Assembly (NCBI RefSeq): GCF_000149955.1
Contig: NC_030991.1
Location: 1,990,914-2,054,913, forward strand
Reading direction: 5' to 3'
Origin: Fusarium oxysporum f. sp. lycopersici 4287
Taxonomy: Eukaryota; Ascomycota; Sordariomycetes; Hypocreales; Nectriaceae
Length of the DNA stretch: 64,000 bases
The number at the start of each line of letters is the position of its first letter. Position 1 is the first letter of the stretch. The translations under genes and the position numbers were made by a program. Below, piece after piece: positions 1 through 10,519 of the stretch. Below the pieces are notes generated by a model. It was given only the letters and a program-made list of their open reading frames with translations, did no database searches and was not told the DNA's origin.

Positions 1-470
1 GATTCTCGAGTGTTTTCAGTTTTTCTTTGCAAATATTCGACGCGGCGCAACATCATCTCGGCAAGGGTGATCGCATTAGTGACACCGAATGCGTTTGTAT
101 CAGCCCCATCCTCCAGTAACAGGATGACGAGTTCTTGATGTCCGTAAAGGACCGCGAGCATAAGCGGAGTAAAGCCAAAGCGATCTAATTTGTTAATCCA
201 AGGTCCGTAAACACTCCGATGAATCATGAGCTCCCTCCATAAACTCATGAGGCGCGATTTGGCCATGTATCGTCTATTTGACGCAGCCACGACATGAAAG
301 ACGTTTCTTTCCACCTGTCTGCAACAGAGTGGATCAGGTAGCTGTTTCGTTGCGGCTTCCCGGAGAAAGTATTTAATTCTGTCCAATGGCAAACCGGGCA
401 TTTGGAGGAATTTCCCAAAGCTGGTGCATATCCATCGCGCTGTTACATGAGTCCAAAATGGCCCCTTAGC
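1..470 (-). pseudogene. Ankyrin-encoding continuation beyond the TGA
   Basis: Downstream of the TGA at 471-473 the same frame stays open to the window edge. It encodes recognisable ankyrin sequence: FGFTPLMLAVLYGHQELVIL, then LLLEDGADTNAFGV at roughly 60-180. This is the natural C-terminus of the kinase-ankyrin protein upstream. It may be untranslated because of the stop, reached by readthrough, or the stop may be a sequencing error. The end lies outside the window. Confidence 0.6.
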
Positions 471-3338
471 TCAAACCAGGCGGTCCGCCATCGAGAAGAA
501 CCCTTCTAGGATTGCTAGCTCTAGAGCGGTCCGTCCATAAGAGTCTCGGAGACTGAGATCGACTCCAGCCATACAAATCTCTTCAACACATAGCCAGGTC
601 TCTGTGGCCGGCGGAGGCAGCAATGGTGTAGGAAAGGAGAAGCCGTTCACCTCTCCTTTCAGCACCTCTGTAGCATTATGCTGAAGAAGCACGCGGACTA
701 CCGACAGGTTTCCTCGCAGAACTGCTTTCCAGAGCGGGTATTTTGTGACCTGCGGCTGTATACTGCGTTTAAGGCAAGGGAAAAGCTCGGGGTAGGAAAA
801 TATGAAAGTCAAGAGCCAGGGGTAACTACATTCCGCCGCAATGTCGATAACGTCGCTTCTCCCAGCCCATGAGCCCGTCGGCTTCGGCCACATTCGAACG
901 CCCATTTCATGAAGCAGTTTGACAGTTTCGTTCATTGCATCTTGGTACCGGGAGCCGTGGATCCTCATGCGATCGACTCTCAGACCCGGATCCAGTGCTG
1001 CCATGAGATAGTTCTCGCCATTTACCGTGGCTGGGTCAACACAGTTCGGGTCGCAACAATGGCAGACCGACACTGAGCATCCGTCTACAGAATGAGACGC
1101 GGTAAGCGCTGGCCAGAGGGGATAGCGCTCCACTATCATTCGCATGACGTCAACAAGGTTCAGTTGAACTGCTAAGCAGAACGCTGAATATGTTGGGCCG
1201 TTGGTTGTCCTTGGATCATACCACTTGTATGGGTTCAAGCCGGGCCTCTTAAGAAGAGATTCGACGGCAGGAATGTTATTCCTGCTAATCGCAAAATGCA
1301 ATGCGGTTTTCCACTCCACGATCTGGCCTTCGACTTCATTTAGCAGCCAAATTGCATCGTCATCCCGACCATGCCTTGCCAGGGTGTAGACGATTCTGTA
1401 AATACAATCGCCACCCTGAGAATCATAAGCGGGTAGGCTATGAGCAATTTCTTTGATAACGCCCATTTCGTACTCCGGTTCGTCTAGATTGATGCTTTCT
1501 GTCGCACTTTGGCCCCGGCTGGAGGAAGGAAGATCCAGTCTGGCGCGCAGCTCAATCAGAGCGTATGGATCCCCAGTCAACGCACAGCTCCTCAATGCGT
1601 CAAGCAGCCCTTCGCCGTCAAGTGCCGCTTCTTCTGGCCAGAGAGCTTCTCGTACGTTGCCGTCAAAACAAGCGTGTACATGTGTGTGGTCCAACCAATT
1701 GTACGCTTTGGTGGATCTCTCTGCGTCTGTATAGTTACCACATCCGTTGAGCAAGGCGTTGGCAATCTGGAGAGCCAGCTGCTTGTTGATAGGGCGCTCC
1801 TGAGCCATGATTTCCCATTCGTGTATGACGTTGTTTTGAACACAAATTGGGTACGTCTCAAGCCTTTGGACGCTTGCGCAGGCCTACCTCCGTTGTAAGC
1901 TTGAATTGGATTACTGGATTATCGCAACTTACCTGGACAGAGTCAAAGGGAGGTATTGGGGAACGAAACAACTCTCCTTCTTCTATTGTTTGGTCTGTTT
2001 CCAACATGATAGCCATTATTGAGCGTCCATCTCTATTTCTTGGGTCAATGGCTAATCCAAACTGCAAGAGCTTATGGATTTCAAGTCGGTCGACGCCCTG
2101 GCGAGCGTTCTGAGACAGCAAGAACGTAAGTTCTGCAGAATAGCGCTCTTGCTCAACAAGGTCTTGCTGTCCATCACCGCCAAGCCGCCCCCTCAAGTTT
2201 CGGGACCAGAAGAGAACATCTGGTCCTTCGATAGCAGCACCGAAGACAACCAACACATAGCTGTAGATATCGGCACTCATAATATCACTCAACGGGACAA
2301 GATTATCTCCATTGCGATGACATTCAGGGGCCGCCCAAGGGTGTGTGCCTCTGGGGAGTTGCAGTCTGTCCTCTAGGTTTTGGCCGTATCTCGCGGACTG
2401 AAAACCGCCAAGCTTCGCACTGAGTTTTCGCTTCTCGCTATCCCACAAGATGTAGATATTATCCGGCTTGATATCACCATGTGCTATCAAGCAAGCATGG
2501 TGTAAGTGGAAGAGGGCATAAGCTATGTCGCGAAGCAGTGGCTGCAGAATCTGGAAGCTGACGCTTGGCCGATTTAAGATGAAGTCAGATAAAGTTCCTT
2601 CAGTAGCATACTCCTGAACCATCACCGGCCATGACATGTTGTGGTTCTCTCCATCTTGTTCGAAAAAAATCGCGTGCAGCCGTACGATATGTTGGTGGTC
2701 TTTGATAGGCGAGTGACAGAGGATGAGGGCCTCACGGAGGAATTCCTGATGCCTCTTGCGACGGTCATACGTGTCTGGGATAGATTCTTCTCTATCACGA
2801 ATGCGTTTGAAAACTACAGCCTTGCAGCTTCTGTCCTGTAGGTCGAGGCATTGCCTCATCTGCTCCGTGAGCTCTGATACTGCTATCGTACCCGCCACTC
2901 CTTTACTTAACTGATCAATGCGAAGTGCGGCACTATTTCCGAGCCATATCGGGTTTGTCCAGGCGCCGATGTTTTGGGCGAGACTGAGGATTGGTCCAGT
3001 ACACAACAGATCGGCAACGACGGCCTTCCGTCGAAGCGGATCGCCATCTACATCGGAAATTTGGACATATGATGCAGGGTACGAAGAGACTTGCCTGATA
3101 GGCAGAGGATGGTCGGACACATTTGAAGTTGCCGAGTCCGAATAGTGGCAATCTTCGATGGCGCCTTCATATCTCATCTCCTTCAGAGTGTCAATGAAAC
3201 GATCATAACGTTTTTAGGATGAGGGGGGCGTACCGTGTCATCTAGAGCATCTTCCAGAATCTTGCTGTTTGCTGACTTAAAGCTTTCGCAATCGCCGTCG
3301 CTCTGGTCGTGGTAGGAGGGAAATTCGAGTGATTCCAT
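471..3338 (-). CDS. Pseudokinase-ankyrin repeat protein, ended by an in-frame TGA
   Basis: Three exons join in frame: 3338-3234, 3180-1933 and 1883-471, with introns of 53 and 49 nt (donors GTACGC and GTAAGT). The product is 921 residues to the stop. Residues about 125-400 form a protein-kinase fold: lysine in VVFKRI (about 160), catalytic loop HGDIKPDN (about 249-256) and WAAPE. The metal-binding DFG is replaced by GFQ (KLGGFQSA, about 274), so phosphotransfer is doubtful and a pseudokinase is inferred. The C-terminal half has weak ankyrin helices such as GRTALELAILEG. The TGA at 471-473 is followed in the same frame by 156 more open codons to the window edge, including clear ankyrin sequence. 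The layout matches the divergent gene at 4803. Substrate and role are unknown; scaffolding or signalling is a guess. Confidence 0.75.
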
Positions 3339-4802
3339 TCTCCGTAAAGATCAACTAAACAAGAGTTGAAAGTTGTAAAAGGAAATTCTCCAAAAGATCA
3401 GCAGCTCCGGAGTTGTTTGAGCAACTCGCGATGGTAAGTTCGAGCAAACGTGGGTGTACAAGACAGCCTCGTCAGACAGCTGACCGCAGCTGGCTCGAAG
3501 GACAAAATGGATAAACTACAGGGCGACTGACAGGGATTTCCCGGTGATTCGCCGGACTTATCAGTGCTCATCATATGCGGCAGCCTATAGAGGTCACTGT
3601 TGCAAAACCCAAGAAGCATGCTCTAAATGACAAAATGGGTTAGCACCTGACCTAACTCAGCCATTGAACTAAGGAGCCCCTATTAATAGCTGTGAGTGAC
3701 GTGCACACCTCTGCCCGTATTAAGGAGAACCGATCTACCGCCACTAAAAAGAACCCGGTCTAATCCCAGAAGCAGAGTCTAGACTTACTTTTATGGATAA
3801 GCCTTATTTATGCTAACTTGTTTTTTCAACCTGCGGCTGAATTATGATATGACATGACAGCTGAGAGTGGTAATACAAGTCTGTTCTCAAAAAGCCACTT
3901 CGTTTATAATGACGTTACGTAACTAACTCTAGACTAACTACCTATCCCTTTAGTGGACATAGCCCTTCAATACGTATCACGCCCCACTTGACCCCGTGTT
4001 CAATATTGCTACAAGAGCTTACCCCAGTATAGGGTCAGAAGACTTGTCACCCTCCTATAATAGCTCGACTTTTACCGCATATAGATAAGTTCACAGTGAC
4101 TACAGGGCTTATTTATACACATTCGATGCGTACTACCTGATTAGCATATTTTGATTGGATAGACTCCCCTGTCGTAGCTATTCTAAAGGGCTACAGTATA
4201 CTGGCTAAAGTTATGGCAGACTATACTAAGTGTTAGATTGGCGGCTGGGAATGGGCTCCACTTCCCTTATTGCAATATTATTCTTGTATCCAAAAGAGGG
4301 GTGAAACCCCTCTTTGAAAGACTGATCAAAGAATCAAGTGGACAATAAAATAACATCACAACATTCTGGTCCACACTTGGATACACTCACCCCATCGTAT
4401 TCGTGCGTATCTAACACTAAGTTGTCAACCCCTTCCTCAACTAAGCGCCCGACATAGCGGGGTAGTGAGACATGTGGGACCGACAGCAGGCAACAAGCTC
4501 GATAAACCTGACGGATGAATGAGCTTTTGTGCCAGCCGTCACTCAGCGCCTGTCGTTATGATAGTCTTCTACGCTACAAGTCAAGGGTGGGGGGCTGAAA
4601 AACGCCCAAGATAAAGGGGCGTCTGGGCACGCCCGAGCTTGCTGAGGTAAGGAAAACTCGGTGCGATGACCAAGACGAACGTAGCCTCACCTCCAGGCCA
4701 GCGGGGCAGGAGTTCTTGCTTTTACTCCTACATCAACTCTCAAGGTCATCTCCAGCCAAGACGGTGGTACTTGCTTCAGCGTGTACTTTGGAGCTTGCCT
4801 TA
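3339..4802. other. Intergenic region between divergent kinase-ankyrin genes
   Basis: About 1.46 kb separates the two start codons and should hold both promoters. I see no convincing ORF; the 73-codon minus frame at 3398-3619 has no recognisable motif. Much of 3650-4450 is AT-rich. The only clear structure is a perfect hairpin at 4293-4315. Confidence 0.5.
4293..4315. repeat. Perfect 10-bp inverted repeat, 3-nt loop
   Basis: Arms AAAGAGGGGT (4293-4302) and ACCCCTCTTT (4306-4315) flank GAA. It lies between the divergent kinase-ankyrin genes. It could be a palindromic protein-binding site or part of an old element end; no function can be assigned. Confidence 0.5.
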
Positions 4803-7800
4803 ATGACACTGGAGATGGACACCAACATGACCGCCTCGACCTACAGCCAGTGTGGCATCACCGATCGAAGCGTCGCGAGCTCAGCCAGCAACGGTTCTAA
4901 AGAGCTCGAGACAGATGATCATTACCAGGTTTTCCTGTCGATCCAAAGAATGCTTCGAACATTTTCCGAAAATATAGTCGAATTCCCCGACAAATCCGGC
5001 TGGACGCATAGGATAGAACAACCCCTTGGTGCTGGGGGCTGTTCCTCTGTATCGCGAGTACTTGGTAAACATTCATGGGGTAGAAACCCCATGGCTTTCA
5101 AGCGTGTACTGCCCATTCTCTATGAATATGGGGGGCGGAATACCAAGGAGGAATTCACGGTACTCCTAAATGAGCTACGAGTCTGCTCGGTGGCCAGAGT
5201 GCGCACCCACCCGAACCTCAACACCTTGAATGGGGTATCGTTTGAACCAATGGACCCAGGTCCAGATCCGACCTTATTCCCTGCGTTGATCCTTGACCCA
5301 TCACCATTGGGCAATTTGCTCAATCTTATCTCTGACCCATTTCGAATGGTTGACGGACCCTACTGGGAATGCAGCGTTGATGTTGCAAACGGCCTGAAAG
5401 CACTGCATGAGAACGGCATCGTACATGGAGACATCAAGTGCGAAAATGTATTAGTGTTTGCGGAACCAGAAAATGCGATTCGTCCCTTTTGTGCAAAGTT
5501 GACGGACTTTGGCTGTTCCATGGTTTTGGCAGAAACCGAACCATACGCCATGTTGAAGGGCCGCACGATGCCTTACGACGCACCGGAGGCTGATAGAATT
5601 ATCCCGAAGCATATTCTTCCCTTTTCAGATGTCTACTCCTTCGGCCTGTTGGTCTGGCGCGTGGCCCTGGATGGAGCCGATCCCTTTACTGATCCAAGAT
5701 ACTGGGAGGAATTGATAGACGGGGAGAGACACTACAGGAAGTCCAATATTCGCGAAGCAAAGAAAGGCGAAGGCCTTTTGAATTACGCCTTATCAACTAT
5801 CAGGGACCCCGATCTTCAGCATGCGGTCGAGACGGCTGATGCCTTCTGCGAGATCTTGAACATAGCACTCCGGGCCAGGCCAGAGAAGAGGGACCTGGAT
5901 CGAATCCTTCTCGCCTTTGCCAGGAACAAGAAGTAAGTATTTCCCCTAACTAGCCCCATCTTATCATATAGTAACTAACCGCGTCCGTGTAAGCAATTTC
6001 AAAACAAGAGACTTCGGCTTGAGCAGCACAGGTGGTTACATCCTTAGGCAATTCGTGAAAGCGGAGATCGGCGCCTTGACAGGAGCTTCTGAATCCCAGT
6101 TAGGACTTAGTCGATGGCAATCACTTCCAGACACTGCGCGGTCCAAGTATGCTGCTATTCAAGCCTTGGAGCAAGACGACATAGATTTCCGGGGTCTTCA
6201 CTTCACCAGACACTCGAGGGTGTTTCGATCAGTCCAGAAGCTGCTGAAATCTTCGGAAACCCTTCTTTCGGTTCTGGGTCAGGATGTTCCTACATTGGAA
6301 ACTATCGCTCCAGATTCCACAACTCACCACAATTCCCTGCTTCCACCGACAGATTTGTTGATGCGCCTAACTCTCAAAGTAAAGGCGCATGCTGAACGAC
6401 CCGGGTTAAGATTACTCTTAAGTCGCTCGCATCTTTCCGCAATAAAAGGTAGCCATCGAGCTCTCCGATCGCACTTATAAAGTCAGAATTGCTAACATGC
6501 TTTCTAAAGACTTTGCGGCTGCACAGCGTGCGGCAGCCGATGAATGCCATAGAATGGCCGATTTCTTGGTCTCTTTACCACCCGGAATAGTCTGTGGCAA
6601 TATCTTCCCTTTCGTTCCTACCGAACCAGGGTTGCTAACCTACGATCTCGGATTTGTTAGAACAAACAGCATGCGTGGCTGGAACCCTCGCTGACCCTTG
6701 GATCATTTGACGAACCGGGTGGGTTGGCGACTCACGATTCTGCTTCATTGAACGAACCAACCAAAACAGCCTCACCGCTCTTAATGAATGAACCTTTGGT
6801 AAGGTGTCTGCCGAGGTTATACCAATTAACGAAAGCTACTGATACCTGCATAGGTCGCCGGATTGGACTTCGACCTCCTATTATCCTGCGGCCTCCCTTT
6901 CACTATCCAGAAACAGATATATGCTGCTCTTTCCATCCGTATCGGATGCGTCCGCACTTCCGACCCCTCCTACCCAAGATACATGGTAGAGAAAGCAATA
7001 TGTCACCTTCTTGGCTTTGGCGTCGCGAAGAACCACGAAATATATCTGTCGGCGCTTGCCGAATGCTACGAATTAGGGTATCGCCCGGCCCAAGTCATCC
7101 TCCAACGAGTTCACGCCGCCCTCGGCATTGCCCTTCCGCAGAATGCGTTGACTTCGCGTGTCTTCAATACAGTGGAAGATGCCGAGTCGCCTGTACGGAA
7201 CGCACAATGTGAAACAGAGAGCCTTTGTTGTCATCTTGGGGCTGAGGCAGTCGGCGACAATCTTCACGATGCCGCAACGAGCGGCTCAATCTCAACCGTT
7301 GTTGAACTGCTTGCTGAAGGCTCCTCGAATATCAATTGTCAAAACGCTGCTGGAGATACGCCTTTACTTTGTGCATGCCGATCCGGCCATGCCGACGTTG
7401 TCGCCTCATTACTGGACGCTGGCGCCGATGCCGGAATCGTGAACGCTCTGGGAGAGTCTCCGCTTCATTGGATTGTCAGGGTGGAGGCTCGCGAGATGTC
7501 CGCTCTTACGGCCCGGTTGCTAGCCCATGGAGCGAGGGTTGACGAGGTAGCTAAAGTCAACCACGGGCCATCCCCAGACGTGGCAAATGACTGTCTGGTT
7601 GCAGGGACTGCAATCCATCGTGCGGTTGCGCATGGTAATAAAGACGCGGTCCAAGCTCTTCTGGCGCAAGACGCTAGGGCAGACATCGATGGCGGCCCAA
7701 TTATCGTCTATGATGGGCATAGTCGGATGTGCGATCCGATTCAACTCGCATGTATGTCACACGAGGCGGAGATTCTCGAAATGATGCTGGATGTCACCCC

Positions 7801-9253
7801 GTTTTACCCGATCAACGCAAGCTGTGAATCAGAGGTCGGTCTACTGTACTTTGCTATACAGTGTCAGAATACGCACCGAAGAATGGTCAGACATGGCTCA
7901 GACTTTTATTATCGTATGCTGGCTACCATCGACCTTCTCGTGCGCCGCGGGTCGACGAATCACGTTCGCGGTGACGGCCTCACGGCACTACATCTAGCCG
8001 CAACTCACGGCACTGCAGACATTTTAGAGCACCTGTTAACATTGCAGCCGTTTGTTGGCGATATCACCACGCTGGTGGAGGGAAGGTCCCCGTTGCACTG
8101 GGCCATCGTGTTGGGTGACGAGGTCAAATTCGACATTCTGGTACATCACGGCGCTGACACGCTTCATTCATGTCCTGCAAGTTGGCTCTACAAGGCAGAT
8201 ATACCAATTCTCGAGCTTGCAACACGTACTATGCGGAGCGACTTCTATTTTGTTAAACGACTTTTTAAGATAAATGGAGATCTTCCACAGAGAGAGAAAG
8301 ACGTGGCTCTGCGCACTGCATTCGTCACACGCCAATTCGGCCTTGCGGAGTTTTTACTGAAAAGGGGCGCCGATATAAATGCACAAATTCGCCATACGAC
8401 GCTGCTTGAAAGTATTCTACCGCGGAGAGGCCTCGGTCTCGATGGAGTCGAGAACTACATCTCTTTGTGCAGAAAGTATTCCCTGGAAGCTGATGTCGTT
8501 GTGATGCCTGAAACCGGGGATACCGCCCTTCATTGTGCTGCGGGCATTCTGCCGCTGCCCTCCGAGGACAGGTACTCTCGACTTTACACTCTACTGTTTG
8601 AGCTTTTTCCCTGCAAGTCCCATCTGGAAGCGAGGAACTCTAGGGGATTCACACCTCTTCACATGGCGGCGCTTTTCCGTAATGTTGTAGCTATCAAAGC
8701 CTTTGTTGAGGCTGGAGCAGATATCAACAGCATGGCGCTGTTCGAGGGAGTCCCCGTTGGACCAACCCTGAAGGACCTGGTATTCACCGATATATTTGCA
8801 CCGAACCCCCTTTACGACTTTGATAAACGCAGCCGCAGAAAGGGTGATCGTGCGCAAGGGGAAATCATTGACCTTCTGAAATCATCAGAAATTCGTACCC
8901 GCGCAAAACGCAGCAAGACATTGCGGAGTCAATTCCGCAGGAATGCAAGTCCGCGAGAAAAGAGAGTATCGGACTTTGTTAGTGTCATGACGCTGCTTCC
9001 GGAGAGTCTCCCCATGGGATTTGAAGTATCGATGATGGAGAAAGTGTGCGACTTGCTAAATATGGGAGCGGATGAGGAACTTGGGGAACTTGTTCGTGAG
9101 CTAGAGGGTTCCATGGTAGAGCATGGAAGGAGCGTCCAGTGGACTAATTTAGAGAAAATCCGGTTTCTGGATCACCAGGGGAAGGCTGCCCTAGAGAAGA
9201 TCGGTATTCTCGACCTCTATGAGGATATAGATGAAGCAGATTCAACGTCGTAA
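4803..9253 (+). CDS. Protein kinase-ankyrin repeat fusion, 1400 aa
   Basis: Five exons keep frame: 4803-5932, 5994-6448, 6510-6589, 6661-6798 and 6854-9253. Introns are 61, 61, 71 and 55 nt, with GCTAAC-type branch sites in introns 2 and 3; intron 3 uses an unusual GTCTGT donor. The kinase domain is intact: glycine loop GAGGCSSV (about 76-83), AFK lysine (about 100), HGDIKCEN (about 208-215), LTDFG (about 235) and YDAPEA. The 800-codon last exon carries many ankyrin repeats, for example GDTPLLCACRSGHADVV, GLTALHLAATHGTADILEHL and GFTPLHMAALF. ATG 4803 is the first in-frame ATG; an upstream exon cannot be excluded. It lies head-to-head with a paralogue whose DFG is lost. The target is unknown; ankyrin repeats usually bind proteins. 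Confidence 0.85.
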
Positions 9254-9370
9254 GACCTAGGCGTAAAGAACGGAAACTTATTATGCAGTACCCCTCCACC
9301 GGTAAGACCCCTCCACCAGGTTAATATCCCTTTAATAATTATTCAAAAGCTATAGATAAGATTAATAGTA

Positions 9371-9538
9371 ACGTACATGATAAGCGGGTGCAACAGACAA
9401 GCGAGTGCAACAAAATATCCCGCAATTTACATCTTCTCAACTTAATCAATTAATGTTCAACCACCAAATATGTCAGATCCAAATATTGAGGCTAGGATTC
9501 TTCTTGTACTTCGTGCCCTATCAACCATTCAGAAATGA
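9371..9538 (+). mobile_element. Left-end fragment of a Fot1/pogo element
   Basis: A terminal sequence starting ACGTACATGATAAGCG follows a TA dinucleotide at 9369-9370. It matches the inverted right end of the degenerate Fot1-like element ending at 45908. At 9472 an ATG opens MSDPNIEARILLVLRALS, matching the start of the transposases at 10601 and 44213, then meets a stop near 9537. Everything after about 9540 is other repeat sequence, so the rest of the element is missing. Confidence 0.7.
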
Positions 9539-9540
9539 TC

Positions 9541-9603
9541 TACTGTACGCAGTCGTGGTGGTAACATGACAGGATACAACAAAACTGGTCCGTGCACGAT
9601 AAC
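9541..9603. repeat. About 60-bp dispersed repeat, copy 1
   Basis: The stretch from CTACTGTACGCAGTCGTGG through ACATGACAGGATACAAC to CCGTGCACG is nearly identical to the reverse complement of 27332-27393. Its second half recurs directly at 10449-10492. Before the element at 9636 inserted, the two local copies were about 30 bp apart. It may be the subterminal part of a larger DNA transposon. Confidence 0.65.
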
Positions 9604-9635
9604 AGTCCTGTCCGTGCACACACTCTTATCCCTAT

Positions 9636-10441
9636 GGCGGCTAATAGGCGGACGGGTACCCGTCCTTCTAAAATTGGACGGGTCCCGTCCTAGTTTCCAT
9701 CTTTGGTAAAAATTTTTCCGCTATCGGATTACCTCACGCCTTGTTCCACTGCCTCAAGTAGTTTGACGAGTCCCATTTACCAGCTATTCCAACAAACCAT
9801 TGGCTTGAGGTGAATAGCCACGACATATCTGAGTTCCAAATTTACTCCAAATTCTACTAGAGCTAGAGCTGTACCACAATACAGCTTTCTTCCTCTTCGA
9901 TGGCCGAGTACAAGGCTTCTTGTTCATCGATGTCCTGCTAGGCTATTTCCCAAAGCTCACCGATGCCTCTTCTGCTTGTGAACAGTCGCCCGTTCTCGGT
10001 CTCTCTAGCTACTTGTGCTTCGATGCGATCAGGCTCTGCTTTGTCCTAGTCTGAATAAGCCACCATCTCTTCTTTGGTCCATTCTCTTAGGCTCATTGAG
10101 GTTGCGCAGCACCTCCCCATCTGCTTATAATCAAGACACCAGCTGTAGATTGCTTTTGGATATGCTAAAGGCAGGCCCATTGCTTTCCTATACTGGCGGT
10201 TACCTAGTGAGGTTCCCGGTGGCTGGGCCTTATACTAATCATCTCTTGACGTGACGTATCTCTGGCGGATTGCTCGTGGATCATCGTATCTCAGCCGCGT
10301 TGAATCTGGAACTGGATCTTGCAAGTGTAAGGGTGACGATACTGGCGGTCCGATAGCGGAGCAAACTATACCACATATGGAAATTGGGACGGGACCCGTC
10401 CAATTTTAGAAGGACGGGTACCCGTCCGCCTATTGACCGCC
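9636..10441. mobile_element. 806-bp non-autonomous DNA transposon (Mutator-like) with 9-bp TSD
   Basis: Long terminal inverted repeats begin GGCGG and contain AATAGGCGGACGGGTACCCG. About 48 bp from 9643 are identical to the reverse complement ending at 10434. The element is flanked on both sides by the 9-bp direct repeat TATCCCTAT (9627-9635 and 10442-10450). Nine-base duplications and long inverted repeats are typical of Mutator-like elements. No transposase is encoded; 10015-10254 is an unconvincing short frame. It is a MITE-type derivative inserted in older repeat DNA. Confidence 0.8.
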
Positions 10442-10448
10442 TATCCCT

Positions 10449-10492
10449 ATAACATGACAGGATACAACGCAACTGGCCCGTGCACGTTGCTA
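10449..10492. repeat. Dispersed repeat, copy 2 (partial)
   Basis: ATAACATGACAGGATACAAC followed by GCAACTGGCCCGTGCACG repeats the second half of 9541-9603. It matches the copy at 27332-27393 even more closely. It lies immediately right of the target duplication of the 806-bp element. Confidence 0.65.
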
Positions 10493-10519
10493 GGTCATCT
10501 ATATTAGTTATTTCACATA

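Noticed and set aside
6640..6700. A frameshift in the plus kinase-ankyrin gene after MRGWNPR
   Set aside because: An intron at 6590-6660 with GCTAAC branch and TTAG acceptor restores the frame, so no mutation is needed.
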